NCBI RefSeq assembly: GCF_040222615.1 | Contig: NZ_JAVKCQ010000140.1 | Span: forward strand, 14,219 to 78,218 | DNA from: Haliea sp040222615 | GTDB taxonomy: Bacteria > Pseudomonadota > Gammaproteobacteria > Pseudomonadales > Halieaceae | Length of the DNA stretch: 64,000 nt | Reading direction: 5' to 3' | Notes under the pieces: generated by a model | Databases searched by the model: none | What the model was told of the DNA's origin: nothing | The model's input: only the letters and a program-made list of their open reading frames with translations | Position numbers and translations under genes: made by a program | In this document: positions 25,035 through 34,444 of the stretch, piece after piece | How positions within the stretch are numbered: the stretch's first letter is position 1 | Layout of the letters: each line of letters begins with the position of its first letter

Positions 25035-26401
25035 GGCAGGATCGCCGGCAGCGCCTTCTGCAGCTCGATCTTGGCCCTGGTCGCATCGCCAGTCAGGGCA
25101 AAGCCCAGCAGGTCGCCGCCAGTGCTGCGGAATTCGGCGCGGACATTGTTGCCTTCCGCCTCGATCTTCCACTCGCCCGCGGCACCCGCCGCCGGCGGCG
25201 CTACCACCACGGGGCAGGCCGGGGTCTTGATCGTCACCGGCATCGGCGGATAGACCACCTCGGTGGGCTCACCCGCCAGGGTCTTGCCCAGCGCCCGCGA
25301 AGCTGCCACCAGCGGCGCCACATAGACCAGCACGTGGCCGGCCACTTCGGCGCAATCGCCCAGCGCATAGACGTTGGCAGCGCTGGTTTCCAGCAGGCGG
25401 TTGGTGACGATGCCGCGGTTGACCTCGATACCGGCAGCCTTCGCCAGATCGACGCGGGGACGCACACCCACCGCCGAGACCACGATGTCCGCGGCGATGG
25501 TATGGCCATTGTTGAGGCTCACGACAACGCCGTCTTCTGCCTTGTTCACCGCCGTCACCAGAGGGCCAAAATGGAACTTTGCGCCCTTCTCTTCCAGCGC
25601 TGCCTGCACGGCCTTGCCCGCGGCTTCAGGCAGCAGGGTCGGCAGGCAGTAGCCCAGCGGGTCCACCGCTTCCACCTCGAAGCCGCCGTTGAGCAGGTCG
25701 TTGGTGAATTCGCAGCCGATCAGCCCACCGCCGATGATGCAGACCTTGCGGACCTTGTTCTTGGCCATCGCTGTGCGGAAATCGTCGTAGTCCAGCAAGT
25801 CGTTGACCGAATACACCAGCTCCAGCGCGTCGCCCGCGATGGGCGGCTGGATGGTCTGGGCACCCAGCGCCAGCACCAGCTTGCCGTAGTGGATCGCGGT
25901 TTTCGCGTCTCCCACCCGGATCACCTGCTGCGCGGTGTCAATGTCGCTGACCTGGGTCATGGTCCAGACGCTGGCCTTGAGCTGCTTGGCCATGGAGCCG
26001 GCATCCAGCTGGGCCAGGTCATCGGCGCTGGTGTCCTTGGTGTAGCCGGTGGACAGCATGGGCTTGGAGTAGGCGCGACCGTCATCGGAGCTAATCAGGA
26101 TCAGCGGTGTTTCGCTGTCGTGTTTGCGGAACTCCTTGGCGAGACCGTAGCCCGCGAGACCAGTGCCGATAATCACCACCGGTGGGTGCACCTTGTCCGC
26201 TACCGGCTCCTCGTGGTGGGGCGTCTCGTCAACGGGAGCCTCCTCGATCAGCTCGAAATCCTCTTTGCCGACGCCGCAATCCGGACACAGCCAGTCCTCG
26301 GGCACATCCTCCCACTTGGTGCCCGGGGCGATGCCATCGTCCGGCCAACCCTCTTTTTCGTCATAGACCAGGCCGCAGACAATGCATTCCCACTTGCTCA
26401 T
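25031..26401 (-). CDS. Rubredoxin-rubredoxin reductase fusion (FAD/NAD-dependent)
   Basis: A 456-residue fusion. Residues 1-55 are a rubredoxin with four iron-binding cysteines (CIVC at 6-9, CPDC at 39-42) and the usual DGIAPGTKWEDVPEDW between them. After a short acidic linker comes a class I FAD-dependent reductase with VVIIGTGLAGYGLAKEF, a second dinucleotide fold KVCIIGGGLIGCEFTNDL and the FAD-closing motif NVYALGDCAEV. The two separate partners shuttle NADH electrons to rubredoxin-dependent oxygenases or oxidative-stress enzymes. In Pseudomonas, separate alkT and rubA genes lie at this position near recG, so the fusion looks like their equivalent. A good promoter lies upstream; DUF1415 follows, probably coupled. 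Confidence 0.93.
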   Translation of the reverse strand: MSKWECIVCGLVYDEKEGWPDDGIAPGTKWEDVPEDWLCPDCGVGKEDFELIEEAPVDETPHHEEPVADKVHPPVVIIGTGLAGYGLAKEFRKHDSETPLILISSDDGRAYSKPMLSTGYTKDTSADDLAQLDAGSMAKQLKASVWTMTQVSDIDTAQQVIRVGDAKTAIHYGKLVLALGAQTIQPPIAGDALELVYSVNDLLDYDDFRTAMAKNKVRKVCIIGGGLIGCEFTNDLLNGGFEVEAVDPLGYCLPTLLPEAAGKAVQAALEEKGAKFHFGPLVTAVNKAEDGVVVSLNNGHTIAADIVVSAVGVRPRVDLAKAAGIEVNRGIVTNRLLETSAANVYALGDCAEVAGHVLVYVAPLVAASRALGKTLAGEPTEVVYPPMPVTIKTPACPVVVAPPAAGAAGEWKIEAEGNNVRAEFRSTGGDLLGFALTGDATRAKIELQKALPAILP

Positions 26402-26492
26402 AAGGACTCTCGCTCTCTGTCAGTTATGCGGGCAACCCTCCCCTGATAACGCGGACAACCGGGGGTAGTAGCAGCCGAATTTCGAGCGCAAC

Positions 26493-26520
26493 ACTATAAG
26501 GTTGTATGAAAATTGTGCAA
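26493..26520 (-). promoter_or_regulatory. Candidate promoter of the rubredoxin-reductase gene
   Basis: On the minus strand TTGCAC (26520-26515), a 16-base spacer and TATAGT (26498-26493) lie about 90 bases before the start codon, leaving a leader of roughly 85 bases. Confidence 0.5.
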
Positions 26521-26580
26521 GGGCTTTGCGGTCGGGCAGTCGTTGAACCGATCCCTGGTTCAACTTCGTCCCGGTTTCGG

Positions 26581-26823
26581 TCACTGCTGCTCCGCCGCCT
26601 CGATCTCCCTGGCCCTGCGCTCGGCCTCATCGGCCATGTAGTCACCCATCTGCTGCTCAAATGCCTGCAGCTGCCCGGGGTTGGTCGGCACCCGGGGCGC
26701 TCCCTCGCGCACGTGCTGCGCCCCCTGTCCCGCCTGTTCCACAGTACTGCTGCCCCCCAGCTGCTTCTGCACCAGAAGACCAACAATCAGCAGCGCTACC
26801 AATACCACAACCAATCTCATCAC
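26581..26823 (-). CDS. Small single-pass membrane protein of unknown function
   Basis: An 80-residue protein with one N-terminal hydrophobic helix (MMRLVVVLVALLIVGLLVQK) followed by a hydrophilic Gln/Glu/Ala-rich tail (VREGAPRVPTN, FEQQMGDYMADEAERRAREI) predicted to be helical. It is most likely anchored by its N-terminus with the tail in one compartment. I recognise no family. It diverges from ubiC across about 215 bases and lies upstream of the rubredoxin fusion on the same strand. Confidence 0.6.
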   Translation of the reverse strand: MMRLVVVLVALLIVGLLVQKQLGGSSTVEQAGQGAQHVREGAPRVPTNPGQLQAFEQQMGDYMADEAERRAREIEAAEQQ

Positions 26824-27038
26824 TGTTCCACCCTGTTGCCACCCCGGAGGCGGGCCGGAGCCAGCGCCGCTCCAAGCTTACCGCAGCCAGGCACCGGGAC
26901 ACCATGCGGGGACCGACCCTGCCGGGGAGCCCCGCCCGTATCCAGCGCAAGCGCGGCCGGGACGCGTCTGCTGCCCTTGCACGCCGGCCACTACTGCCGC
27001 ATGCTCCCGCCTTTGGATTGCCCGGGGAGACCCGCGAC

Positions 27039-27665
27039 GTGCCCGCCAACCTGACGGCCCACAGCGCCCGCGACCCGCGCTGGCGCCGCGTGCAGCAATT
27101 TACCGCCGCGGAATTGCCCGCGGCCTGTCGCCGCTGGCTGCTGGATGACGACTCGCTCACCGCCCGGCTGATCGCGCTCGACGCCGGCCGCTTCAATGTC
27201 CTGCGCCTCGACCAGGGCTGGCAGGTTCCCCTGCCCTCCGAGCAGGCGCTGCTGCAGGTGCCGCCCCGCCAGCGCGCGCTGGTTCGCGAAGTATTGCTGC
27301 GCCTGGATGAGCGCGCCGTGGTATTTGCCCGCAGTGTGTTTCCCATCAGCAGCCTGGGCGGTGAACTGGCGCACCTGCGCAAACTGCGAAACCGCTCCCT
27401 GGGCGCCATCCTGTTCCGCTTTCCGGCCATGCAGCGCAGCCCCTTCGAGCTGGCCCGTCTCGCCGGCGACAGCGCCTACATGGCACCGTGGATACACCAG
27501 CAGGACGACGCCTGGGCCCGGCGCTCCTGCTTCGATATCCGCGGCAAGCGCCTGCTGGTCAGTGAGGTATTCCTGCAGGGCTTCAACCCCTGGGATGCTA
27601 CCCTGCCGGTGCACCGCAGCCGGCGCGGCAAGGTAAGCGCTGCAATCGGTGGCGTAAACCAGTAA
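27039..27665 (+). CDS. ubiC: Chorismate lyase
   Basis: A 208-residue enzyme removing pyruvate from chorismate to give 4-hydroxybenzoate, the committed step of ubiquinone synthesis. Family signatures are DPRWR near the N-terminus, the active-site arginine in VFARSVFP, LGAILFRFP, and the catalytic glutamate in LLVSEVFLQGFNPW. The GTG at 27039 has GGGGAGA upstream; the frame is open much further but that extension lacks family features. Paired with ubiA. Confidence 0.92.
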   Translation: MPANLTAHSARDPRWRRVQQFTAAELPAACRRWLLDDDSLTARLIALDAGRFNVLRLDQGWQVPLPSEQALLQVPPRQRALVREVLLRLDERAVVFARSVFPISSLGGELAHLRKLRNRSLGAILFRFPAMQRSPFELARLAGDSAYMAPWIHQQDDAWARRSCFDIRGKRLLVSEVFLQGFNPWDATLPVHRSRRGKVSAAIGGVNQ

Positions 27666-27697
27666 GCTTGCAGCTTGTTTCCCCACCGCTACCGATC

Positions 27698-28567
27698 ATG
27701 CGTCAAGGCGTCAACATCGTCCCCCTGCTGAAACTTGTTCGCTTCGACAAGCCCATTGGCACCCTGCTGTTGCTGTGGCCGACCCTGTGGGCGCTGTGGA
27801 TCGCCGCCGACGGACTGCCGGAGCCAAAACTGCTGCTGATCTTCGCCCTGGGAACCTTCCTGATGCGCTCTGCCGGCTGCATCGTCAACGACCTGGCAGA
27901 CCGGCACTGGGACGGCAGCGTCGAGCGCACCAGCACCAGACCGCTGGTGACGGGTGAAGTCTCCGTCACCCAGGCCCGCATCCTGTTCCTGGTGCTCTGC
28001 CTGGCCTCATTCGGTCTGGTGCTGCTGACCAATACCCTGACCATACTGCTGTCCGTGGGCGGTCTGCTGCTGGCTTCCACCTACCCATTCATGAAGCGGT
28101 TCACCTACTGGCCCCAGGTGGTATTGGGGGCAGCGTTCTCCTGGGCCATCCCGATGGCCTTTGCCGCCCAGCTGGGCGAGCTGCCCAGTGCCCTGTGGTT
28201 GCTGTATATCGCCAATCTGCTGTGGACCATGGTGTTTGACACCCAGTACGCGATGGTGGACCGCGACGATGATCTCAGGGTGGGTATCAAGTCCACCGCC
28301 ATCCTGTTTGGCGACGCCGACCGTCTGGTGCTGGCGGCACTGCAGCTGCTGTGTCTGCTCGCCCTGCTTCTCGCCGGCCAGCGGTTCGGTCTGGGAGGCA
28401 TTTATTATCTCAGTCTGGTTGCAGTGGCGCTGCTGTTCGGTTATCACCAGTACCTGATACGCAGCCGGCACCGGGACGCCTGCTTCAAGGCGTTCCGCCA
28501 CAACAACTGGGTGGGACTGGTCATATTCATGGGTATTGCCCTGCACTACGCAAGCCAAGGTCACTGA
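27698..28567 (+). CDS. ubiA: 4-Hydroxybenzoate octaprenyltransferase
   Basis: A 289-residue membrane prenyltransferase attaching the polyprenyl tail to 4-hydroxybenzoate. Both Asp-rich motifs that bind Mg-diphosphate are present: NDLADRHWD near residue 65 and DTQYAMVDRDDD near residue 180. Eight or nine hydrophobic helices are evident. The ATG at 27698 is preferred over a TTG at 27668. It follows ubiC after 32 bases. Confidence 0.96.
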   Translation: MRQGVNIVPLLKLVRFDKPIGTLLLLWPTLWALWIAADGLPEPKLLLIFALGTFLMRSAGCIVNDLADRHWDGSVERTSTRPLVTGEVSVTQARILFLVLCLASFGLVLLTNTLTILLSVGGLLLASTYPFMKRFTYWPQVVLGAAFSWAIPMAFAAQLGELPSALWLLYIANLLWTMVFDTQYAMVDRDDDLRVGIKSTAILFGDADRLVLAALQLLCLLALLLAGQRFGLGGIYYLSLVAVALLFGYHQYLIRSRHRDACFKAFRHNNWVGLVIFMGIALHYASQGH

Positions 28568-28574
28568 ACAGGTC

Positions 28575-29741
28575 ATGGCCGCCACCGAAGCAGCGGGCCT
28601 GCCCGTCGCCGAATTTATCGATTCCCTCGCCGGCGTCAGTGCCAGCGAATGGGATGCCGTCGCCGCAACCGACTACCCGTTCCTGCGCCATGCCTTTCTG
28701 CTCGGCATGGAGGAAACCGCCTGTACGACCGCCGCGACCGGCTGGCAGCCCTGCCACCTGCTGCTGCGCCAGGGCGGGCGGCTGATAGCGCTGCTGCCCC
28801 TGTACCTGAAGTCCCACTCCTACGGCGAATACGTTTTCGACTGGTCCTGGGCCGATGCCTGGCAGCGCGCAGGCCTCAGCTATTACCCGAAGCTGGTATC
28901 GGCGATTCCCTTCACCCCCGCCACCGGACCCCGCCTGTGCGTGGCCGCCGGGTTCGACAGCGATGCCCTGTGGGACCACGCCCTGGCGGCCATCCGCAGC
29001 TTTGCCGACGCCAGGGGCATTTCCTCCTGGCACCTGCTGTTTCCGGAGGAAGACACCTCCGCCCGCCTGCTGGCCGCCGGGCTGCCCCAGCGCATGTCGA
29101 CCCAGTTCCACTGGCTCAATGAGGGCTATGACAGTTTCGACCAGTTCCTGGGAACCTTTGCCAGTCGCAAGCGCAAGAACCTGCGCCGGGAGCGCGAGCG
29201 CGTCGGGGAGCAGGGCCTGCGGCTGCAGCTGCTGCGCGGCGCCGAGATCACCCCGTCACACTGGGAGCAGTTCCACCGCTTCTACCAGCTCACCTATGCC
29301 AAGCGCAGCGGCCATGGTGGCTACCTGACGCGCGACTTTTTCCTGCAGACAGCCCCGTCGCTCGGGGACCAGGTGATCATGGTGGTGGCAGCGCACGGCG
29401 CCAGGGCGGTGGCCGCCGCCCTCTACTTCCGCTCGGCAACCACGCTGTTCGGGCGCTACTGGGGGTGCATCGAGGAATTCGACTGCCTGCACTTCGAGGC
29501 CTGCTATTATCAGGGAATCGAGTACTGCATCCGCGAGGGGCTGCAGCGTTTCGACCCCGGCGCCCAGGGCGAGCACAAGATCCAGCGCGGCTTCCGCCCG
29601 GTACACACCTTTTCCAATCACTGGATAGCCGACCCACAGCTGGCGGCGGCGGTTGCCGACTTTACCCGCCGGGAGCGGCCCCACATCGAGGCCTACCGGC
29701 AGGATGCCGCCAACCTGCTGCCCTTTCGCCGGGACAGCTGA
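28575..29741 (+). CDS. COG3146/DUF482 family GNAT-fold protein
   Basis: A 388-residue cytoplasmic protein. The repeated acyltransferase-like fold is recognisable from FASRKRKNLRRERERV, YAKRSGHGGYLTRDFF, GRYWGCIEEFDCLHFEACYYQGIEY and the highly conserved RFDPGAQGEHKIQRGFRP. These define the DUF482 family, distantly related to FemAB/GNAT aminoacyl transferases and sometimes annotated as peptidoglycan-related, without proof. The ATG at 28575 lies seven bases after the ubiA stop, so it is likely cotranscribed with ubiCA. Confidence 0.85.
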   Translation: MAATEAAGLPVAEFIDSLAGVSASEWDAVAATDYPFLRHAFLLGMEETACTTAATGWQPCHLLLRQGGRLIALLPLYLKSHSYGEYVFDWSWADAWQRAGLSYYPKLVSAIPFTPATGPRLCVAAGFDSDALWDHALAAIRSFADARGISSWHLLFPEEDTSARLLAAGLPQRMSTQFHWLNEGYDSFDQFLGTFASRKRKNLRRERERVGEQGLRLQLLRGAEITPSHWEQFHRFYQLTYAKRSGHGGYLTRDFFLQTAPSLGDQVIMVVAAHGARAVAAALYFRSATTLFGRYWGCIEEFDCLHFEACYYQGIEYCIREGLQRFDPGAQGEHKIQRGFRPVHTFSNHWIADPQLAAAVADFTRRERPHIEAYRQDAANLLPFRRDS

Positions 29742-29753
29742 GTTGCGCCGGCG

Positions 29754-31217
29754 TCAGGTCATGTCGAAATCGGCAAAGTCCGGGGCGCGCATCTGCCACC
29801 AATAATACAGCGTCGACCGGGGCCAGTTGTTGACCACCTTGCCGGCGGCGTTCTTGTACCAGCTGTCGCAGTTGGCCACCCACACCGTTCCCGCCATGTC
29901 GCCCTGCAGGCGGTCGTTGTAGGCGCGCATGACCGCGGCATTCACCGCCAGCGACCGCAGATCGTGGGCCAGCAGCTTGTCGATACACGCGGCGATATAG
30001 TTCACCTGGCGCTCGACCATGAAGATGATGGAGTTGCTCCCGAGGTTGGTGTTGGGGCCGTAGAGCATGAACAGGTTGGGAAAGCCGGCGACGCAGACAC
30101 CGCGATAGGCCTCGGCGCCGTCGGCCCAGGCCTGCTTCAGGCTGCGCCCGCCGGCGCCAATGAAATCCACCCCGGACAGCATCGCCGAGGTGTTGAATCC
30201 GGTGCCATAGATGATAACGTCGACCGGCCGCGCCACACCGTCTTCCGTGACCACGCCCTGTTCATCAATGGCGGTAATCGGTGAGGTGACCAGATCCACA
30301 TTAGCACGGGCAAAAGCCTGGTAATAATCGTCGGCAACCAGGATCCGCTTGCAACCCACGGGATAGTCCGGAGTGAGCTTGCGGCGCAATTCCGGATCCT
30401 GGATGTGTTCTTCCAGGTGCTCCCGGGCCCATTTTTCCCACAGCGGCCGCAACAAGCGACTGTTGCGCAAAACCGGGTAGAACAGCAGCTCCCCGCGGAT
30501 GTATACCCCGGCCCGGTGCAGTTTCTGCAGCCAGGGCCAACGCGCGAACCGGCGCTTCTGGGCTTCGGTATAAAAGCTGTCGTTGCGCTTGATCACATAG
30601 TTCGCGCTGCGCTGGTACACATGCAGCTGAGCCGCCTGTGCCGCGACGTGGGGAATGAATTGCAGGGCGCTGGCGGCATTGCCAATCACCGCGACCCGCT
30701 TGCCGGTGAGGTCGATATCGTGGCGCCAGCGGGCGGAGTGGAAGGATTCGCCGCGAAAGGAACCAGCGCCCGCAAACTCCGGCGTATTGGGGATGTTGAG
30801 CTGGCCCAGGCCGCTGATCACCGCCTTGCTGCGCAGCTGTTCACCGGACTCCAGCGTGACTTCCCACTCCCCGGCGCCCTCATCGAAGCGCGCGCAGCGC
30901 ACGGCGGTCGACAGCCGCAGACGATCGCGCAAACCATACTTGTCCGCGCAGTGCTCGAAATAGGCGCGAATTTCCTCCTGCGCCGAGTACTCGCGGGACC
31001 AGTTCGGGTTGGGCTCAAAGGAGAAGCTGTAGAGTACCGAGGGGACATCACAGCAGGCGCCGGGGTAGGTGTTGTCGTGCCAGGTGCCGCCCACGCCGGC
31101 GGACTTCTCCAGGATCACAAAATCGTCGATGCCCATAGCGTGCAGGCGGACCCCGGCGCACAGGCCGGACATGCCCGCGCCGATGATGATGACCTGGTGC
31201 AGTGTGCCGCCGTTCAT
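29754..31217 (-). CDS. Flavin-containing (Baeyer-Villiger-type) monooxygenase
   Basis: A 487-residue flavoprotein. The FAD loop GAGMSG is at residues 13-18 and GVGGTWHDNTYPGACCD follows. The Baeyer-Villiger fingerprint FxGxxxHxxxW is exact at Phe154-Gly156-His160-Trp164, and the NADP fold VAVIGNAASALQFIP comes next. Such enzymes insert oxygen next to a ketone or oxidise heteroatoms using NADPH and O2; the substrate cannot be read from sequence. It converges with the DUF482 gene and lies upstream of no obvious pathway partner. Confidence 0.9.
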   Translation of the reverse strand: MNGGTLHQVIIIGAGMSGLCAGVRLHAMGIDDFVILEKSAGVGGTWHDNTYPGACCDVPSVLYSFSFEPNPNWSREYSAQEEIRAYFEHCADKYGLRDRLRLSTAVRCARFDEGAGEWEVTLESGEQLRSKAVISGLGQLNIPNTPEFAGAGSFRGESFHSARWRHDIDLTGKRVAVIGNAASALQFIPHVAAQAAQLHVYQRSANYVIKRNDSFYTEAQKRRFARWPWLQKLHRAGVYIRGELLFYPVLRNSRLLRPLWEKWAREHLEEHIQDPELRRKLTPDYPVGCKRILVADDYYQAFARANVDLVTSPITAIDEQGVVTEDGVARPVDVIIYGTGFNTSAMLSGVDFIGAGGRSLKQAWADGAEAYRGVCVAGFPNLFMLYGPNTNLGSNSIIFMVERQVNYIAACIDKLLAHDLRSLAVNAAVMRAYNDRLQGDMAGTVWVANCDSWYKNAAGKVVNNWPRSTLYYWWQMRAPDFADFDMT

Positions 31218-31251
31218 GTTGTGTCCCTGTTATCGTTATCGGAGACGCCGC

Positions 31252-32031
31252 TCAGGCGGTCGGCGCCTTGCGGGTAAACACCGGTTCCCGGGGGCCGGAT
31301 TCCCGGCGATTGTAGCTGTAGCCGTCGACGCTGAACTGCAGCAGGCTGTCGGCGTCATTGAGCCCGTTTTCGATGATGAAGCGCGCCATCTGGCCCCGGG
31401 CCTTCTTCGCGTAGAAGCTGATGACTTTGTACTTGCCGTTCTTCAGGTCCCGGAACTGGGGCGTGATGATATCGGCATCCAGCGCTCCGGGCTGCACCGC
31501 CTTGAAGTATTCATTGGAAGCGAGATTCACCAGTACCCGGCTGCCGCTCTTGCCCAGCTCGGCGTTGATGGCCCGGGTGATCTCCCCGCCCCAGAACTGG
31601 TACAAGTTGCTACCGCCGCGGTTGGCGAACTTGAGGCCCATTTCCAGGCGGTAGGGCTGCATCAGGTCCAGCGGGCGCAACAGGCCATACAGGCCTGAGA
31701 GGATGCGCAGGTGTTTTTGCGCGAAATCCAGCTGTGCCTTGCCCAGGGTATCCGCTTCCAGGCCGGTATAGACGTCACCGCGAAAAGCGAGGATCGCCTG
31801 CTTTGCGTTGTCGAGGCTGAAAGGAGTAGTCCAGTTGTGGAACCGGCGATGGTTGAGCTCTGCAATCGCCTCGCTGACGCCCATCAGCTCACGGATGGCC
31901 GCCGGGTCCAGTTTGCGGGCGTCTTCCACCAGCGCCGTGGATTGCTCGAGGAAGCGGGGCTGGGTGCTTTTGCGGGTGGCGGGAGGCGTGTCAAAATCCA
32001 GCGTCTTCGCCGGCGAAATCAGTGTCAGCAT
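31252..32031 (-). CDS. yaaA: Peroxide stress protein YaaA
   Basis: A 259-residue DUF328 protein beginning MLTLISPAKTLDF, with LMGVSEAIAELNHRRF, ILSGLYGLLRPLDLMQPYRLEMG, LVNLASNEYFKAV and the C-terminal ARGQMARFIIENG. In E. coli, YaaA limits intracellular iron under peroxide stress and is OxyR-induced; oxyR is about 8 kb away. The frame continues upstream, but ATG 32031 is the family start. The DctQ gene diverges from it about 100 bases away. Confidence 0.94.
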   Translation of the reverse strand: MLTLISPAKTLDFDTPPATRKSTQPRFLEQSTALVEDARKLDPAAIRELMGVSEAIAELNHRRFHNWTTPFSLDNAKQAILAFRGDVYTGLEADTLGKAQLDFAQKHLRILSGLYGLLRPLDLMQPYRLEMGLKFANRGGSNLYQFWGGEITRAINAELGKSGSRVLVNLASNEYFKAVQPGALDADIITPQFRDLKNGKYKVISFYAKKARGQMARFIIENGLNDADSLLQFSVDGYSYNRRESGPREPVFTRKAPTA

Positions 32032-32133
32032 GGAAACGGGTCCGTCAGGGGCTTGATCGGGCTGATGCAGCTTGTGCCCAACTATAACGCCTATGATACC
32101 CTGCACCGGTTTGTTCAAAAAGACCAATAACAG

Positions 32134-32646
32134 ATGGCCCTGTTGACACTTGCTGTGCACACCATTGACCGCTTTACCGAGACCTGCGGCAGGTTCCTTG
32201 CATGGCTGTTGCTGGCGATGGCCCTGCTCACCGCCGCGGTGGTGCTGCTGCGCTACGGTTTCAATACCGGCTCCATCATGGCCCAGGAGGCAATCACCTA
32301 CCTGCATGGCTGCGTATTCATGCTGGGCGCCGCCTACACCCTGAAGCACGACGGCCACGTGCGGGTGGACATCTTCTACCGGCGCTTCTCGCCCCGGGGC
32401 CAGGCCTGGATCAACGCGATCGGCGGCATCGTGTTCCTGCTGCCCATGTGCGGGTTCATTCTCGTTTCCAGCTGGGACTACGTCGAGGCAAGCTGGATAA
32501 TCCGCGAAACCTCGGCCGAAGCCGGTGGCATCCCGGCGGTGTTCCTGCTGAAAACCCTGCTGCCGCTGCTCGCCATCAACCTGTTCCTGCAAGCCCTGGC
32601 GGAAACCCTGCGCAACGCCTCTGTCCTGGTCGGGGGGCGGGGCTGA
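32134..32646 (+). CDS. TRAP transporter small permease (DctQ type)
   Basis: A 170-residue membrane protein with four hydrophobic helices and the DctQ-family segment MAQEAITYLHGCVFMLGAAYTLKHDGHVRVDIFY. It pairs with the large permease in Na+-driven tripartite uptake of carboxylates. Its stop overlaps the next start (TGATG), so the two are made together. The binding protein for the system is encoded on the opposite strand 1.8 kb away. Confidence 0.92.
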   Translation: MALLTLAVHTIDRFTETCGRFLAWLLLAMALLTAAVVLLRYGFNTGSIMAQEAITYLHGCVFMLGAAYTLKHDGHVRVDIFYRRFSPRGQAWINAIGGIVFLLPMCGFILVSSWDYVEASWIIRETSAEAGGIPAVFLLKTLLPLLAINLFLQALAETLRNASVLVGGRG

Positions 32647-34010
32647 TGGACGGCTACATAGCGCTCTACATGTTCGCCGCGATCTGCCTGCTGCTGATGC
32701 TAGGCTACCCGGTAGCGTTCACCCTGGCGGGCACGGCGCTGGCCTTTGCCGCAGTGGGCGTCATTGCCGGGCATTTCGATCCCGCGTTCCTGGCAGCGCT
32801 GCCGGCGCGCATTTTCGGCACCATCAGCAACGACACCCTGATCGCCGTACCGCTGTTCATTTTGATGGGGGTGATCCTGGAGAAGTCCCGGATCGCCGAG
32901 CAGCTGCTGGGCACCATGTCCCGGAGCTTTGGCTCGCTGCCCGGGGGCCTGGGTATCGCGGTCATACTGGTGGGGATGCTGTTGGCGGCGAGCACCGGGA
33001 TCGTCGGCGCCACGGTAGTGACCATGGGCCTGCTGTCCCTGCCGAGCATGCTCAAGGGCGGCTACAGCCCCTCCCTGGCCGCAGGCACCATCTGCGCCAC
33101 CGGCACCCTGGGCCAGATCATTCCACCCTCCATCGCTCTGGTACTGCTCGGTGACGTGCTCTCCAATGCTTACCAGCAGGCGCAGCTGAGCATGGGTATC
33201 TTCAACCCCAAGACAGTGTCGGTCGGCGACCTCTTCGTCGGCGCCCTGATTCCGGGGATCCTGCTGGTAATGCTGTATCTGGCCTACATCATGGCTGTCG
33301 CCAGGTTCCGGCCACGGTTGGCGCCCAATGTGGAAACCGAGCCGGTGGCGCTGGCCGAACTGCTGGGCAGCCTGGTGCCGCCACTGGTGCTGATCGCGGT
33401 GGTGCTGGGCTCCATTCTGGCGGGCGCCGCCACCCCGACCGAGGCCGCCGGCGTTGGCGCGGTGGGCGCCCTGTTGCTGGCCCTGGCCAAGCGCGAGATG
33501 CCCCCGCTGCGGCTGCGCGAGGCAATGATCGACACCATGAAGGTCACCTGCATGGTGTTCATGATCCTGATCGGTGCGGCGGTGTTTTCCCTGGTGTTCC
33601 GCGGCTTCGGCGGCGAGGACCTGATCCACCACTGGTTCGGGCAGATGCCCGGCGGCGTGTTCGGCGCCACGCTGGTGGTGATGCTGGTGATCTTCCTGCT
33701 CGGTTTCATCCTCGACTTTATCGAGATCACTTTCGTGGTGGTGCCGATCGTGGGACCAGTGCTGCTGATGATGGGACTGGACCCGATCTGGCTGGGCATC
33801 ATGATCGCCATCAATCTGCAGACCTCTTTCCTCACTCCGCCCTTTGGCTTCGCCCTGTTCTACCTGCGCGGCGTGGCGCCGCCGGAGCTTCGTACCAGCG
33901 CTATCTACCGGGGCGTGATTCCCTTTATAATCATTCAATTGCTGGTGCTGGCGGCCCTCTGGGTGTGGCCCGCCCTGGCAACATGGCTGCCCGCCGCCCT
34001 GAAACAATAG
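32646..34010 (+). CDS. TRAP transporter large permease (DctM type)
   Basis: A 454-residue protein with about 12 hydrophobic segments. DctM signatures include LIAVPLFILMGVILEKS, GIVGATVVTMGLLSLPSML, ATGTLGQIIPPSIALVLLGDV, AGAATPTEAAGVGAVGALLL and LQTSFLTPPFGFALFYLRGVAP. This subunit carries out substrate/Na+ symport. The pattern is closest to systems for 2-oxo acids and related monocarboxylates, judging also from the binding protein. Confidence 0.94.
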   Translation: MDGYIALYMFAAICLLLMLGYPVAFTLAGTALAFAAVGVIAGHFDPAFLAALPARIFGTISNDTLIAVPLFILMGVILEKSRIAEQLLGTMSRSFGSLPGGLGIAVILVGMLLAASTGIVGATVVTMGLLSLPSMLKGGYSPSLAAGTICATGTLGQIIPPSIALVLLGDVLSNAYQQAQLSMGIFNPKTVSVGDLFVGALIPGILLVMLYLAYIMAVARFRPRLAPNVETEPVALAELLGSLVPPLVLIAVVLGSILAGAATPTEAAGVGAVGALLLALAKREMPPLRLREAMIDTMKVTCMVFMILIGAAVFSLVFRGFGGEDLIHHWFGQMPGGVFGATLVVMLVIFLLGFILDFIEITFVVVPIVGPVLLMMGLDPIWLGIMIAINLQTSFLTPPFGFALFYLRGVAPPELRTSAIYRGVIPFIIIQLLVLAALWVWPALATWLPAALKQ

Positions 34011-34051
34011 GGGCCCGGCAACGTTACTCGGACCACACAACCAGGCTTCAC

Positions 34052-34444
34052 ATGAACGACATCGACACCACACCCATGCCCCAGGGCGACCTGGCCCTGC
34101 AGGTTGTCGCCATGCCGCGGGACACCAACGCCAGCGGTGATATCTTCGGCGGCTGGCTGGTCTCGCAGATGGACATGGCCGGTTCCGTCACCGCCACGGA
34201 TGTCGCGGGAGGCCGCGTTGCCACCGTAGCCATTGAGGGTATGGCTTTCCTGACCCCGGTGCATGTGGGCGCTGTTGTGGCCTGCTATTGCGACGTACTG
34301 GAAGTGGGCCGCAGCTCTGTGCGCATCGTGGTGGAAGTGTGGATCAACTCCAAGCACGACGGCGATCCGATCAAGGTCACCGAGGGGGAGTTCGTATTCG
34401 TTGCGATCGACGAGAAGGGCAGGACCCGCGCCATCAGCAACTGA
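34052..34444 (+). CDS. Acyl-CoA thioesterase, YciA-like hotdog protein
   Basis: A 130-residue single-hotdog protein with the catalytic-loop motif PRDTNASGDIFGGWLVSQMDMAG typical of YciA/acyl-CoA thioesterase II. VEGEFVFVAID-type residues appear near the C-terminus (seen as TEGEFVFVAIDEKGR). It hydrolyses acyl-CoAs; chain-length preference is unknown. It sits between the dctM gene (41 bases after it) and the convergent dctP gene, whose last base abuts its own. Confidence 0.9.
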   Translation: MNDIDTTPMPQGDLALQVVAMPRDTNASGDIFGGWLVSQMDMAGSVTATDVAGGRVATVAIEGMAFLTPVHVGAVVACYCDVLEVGRSSVRIVVEVWINSKHDGDPIKVTEGEFVFVAIDEKGRTRAISN

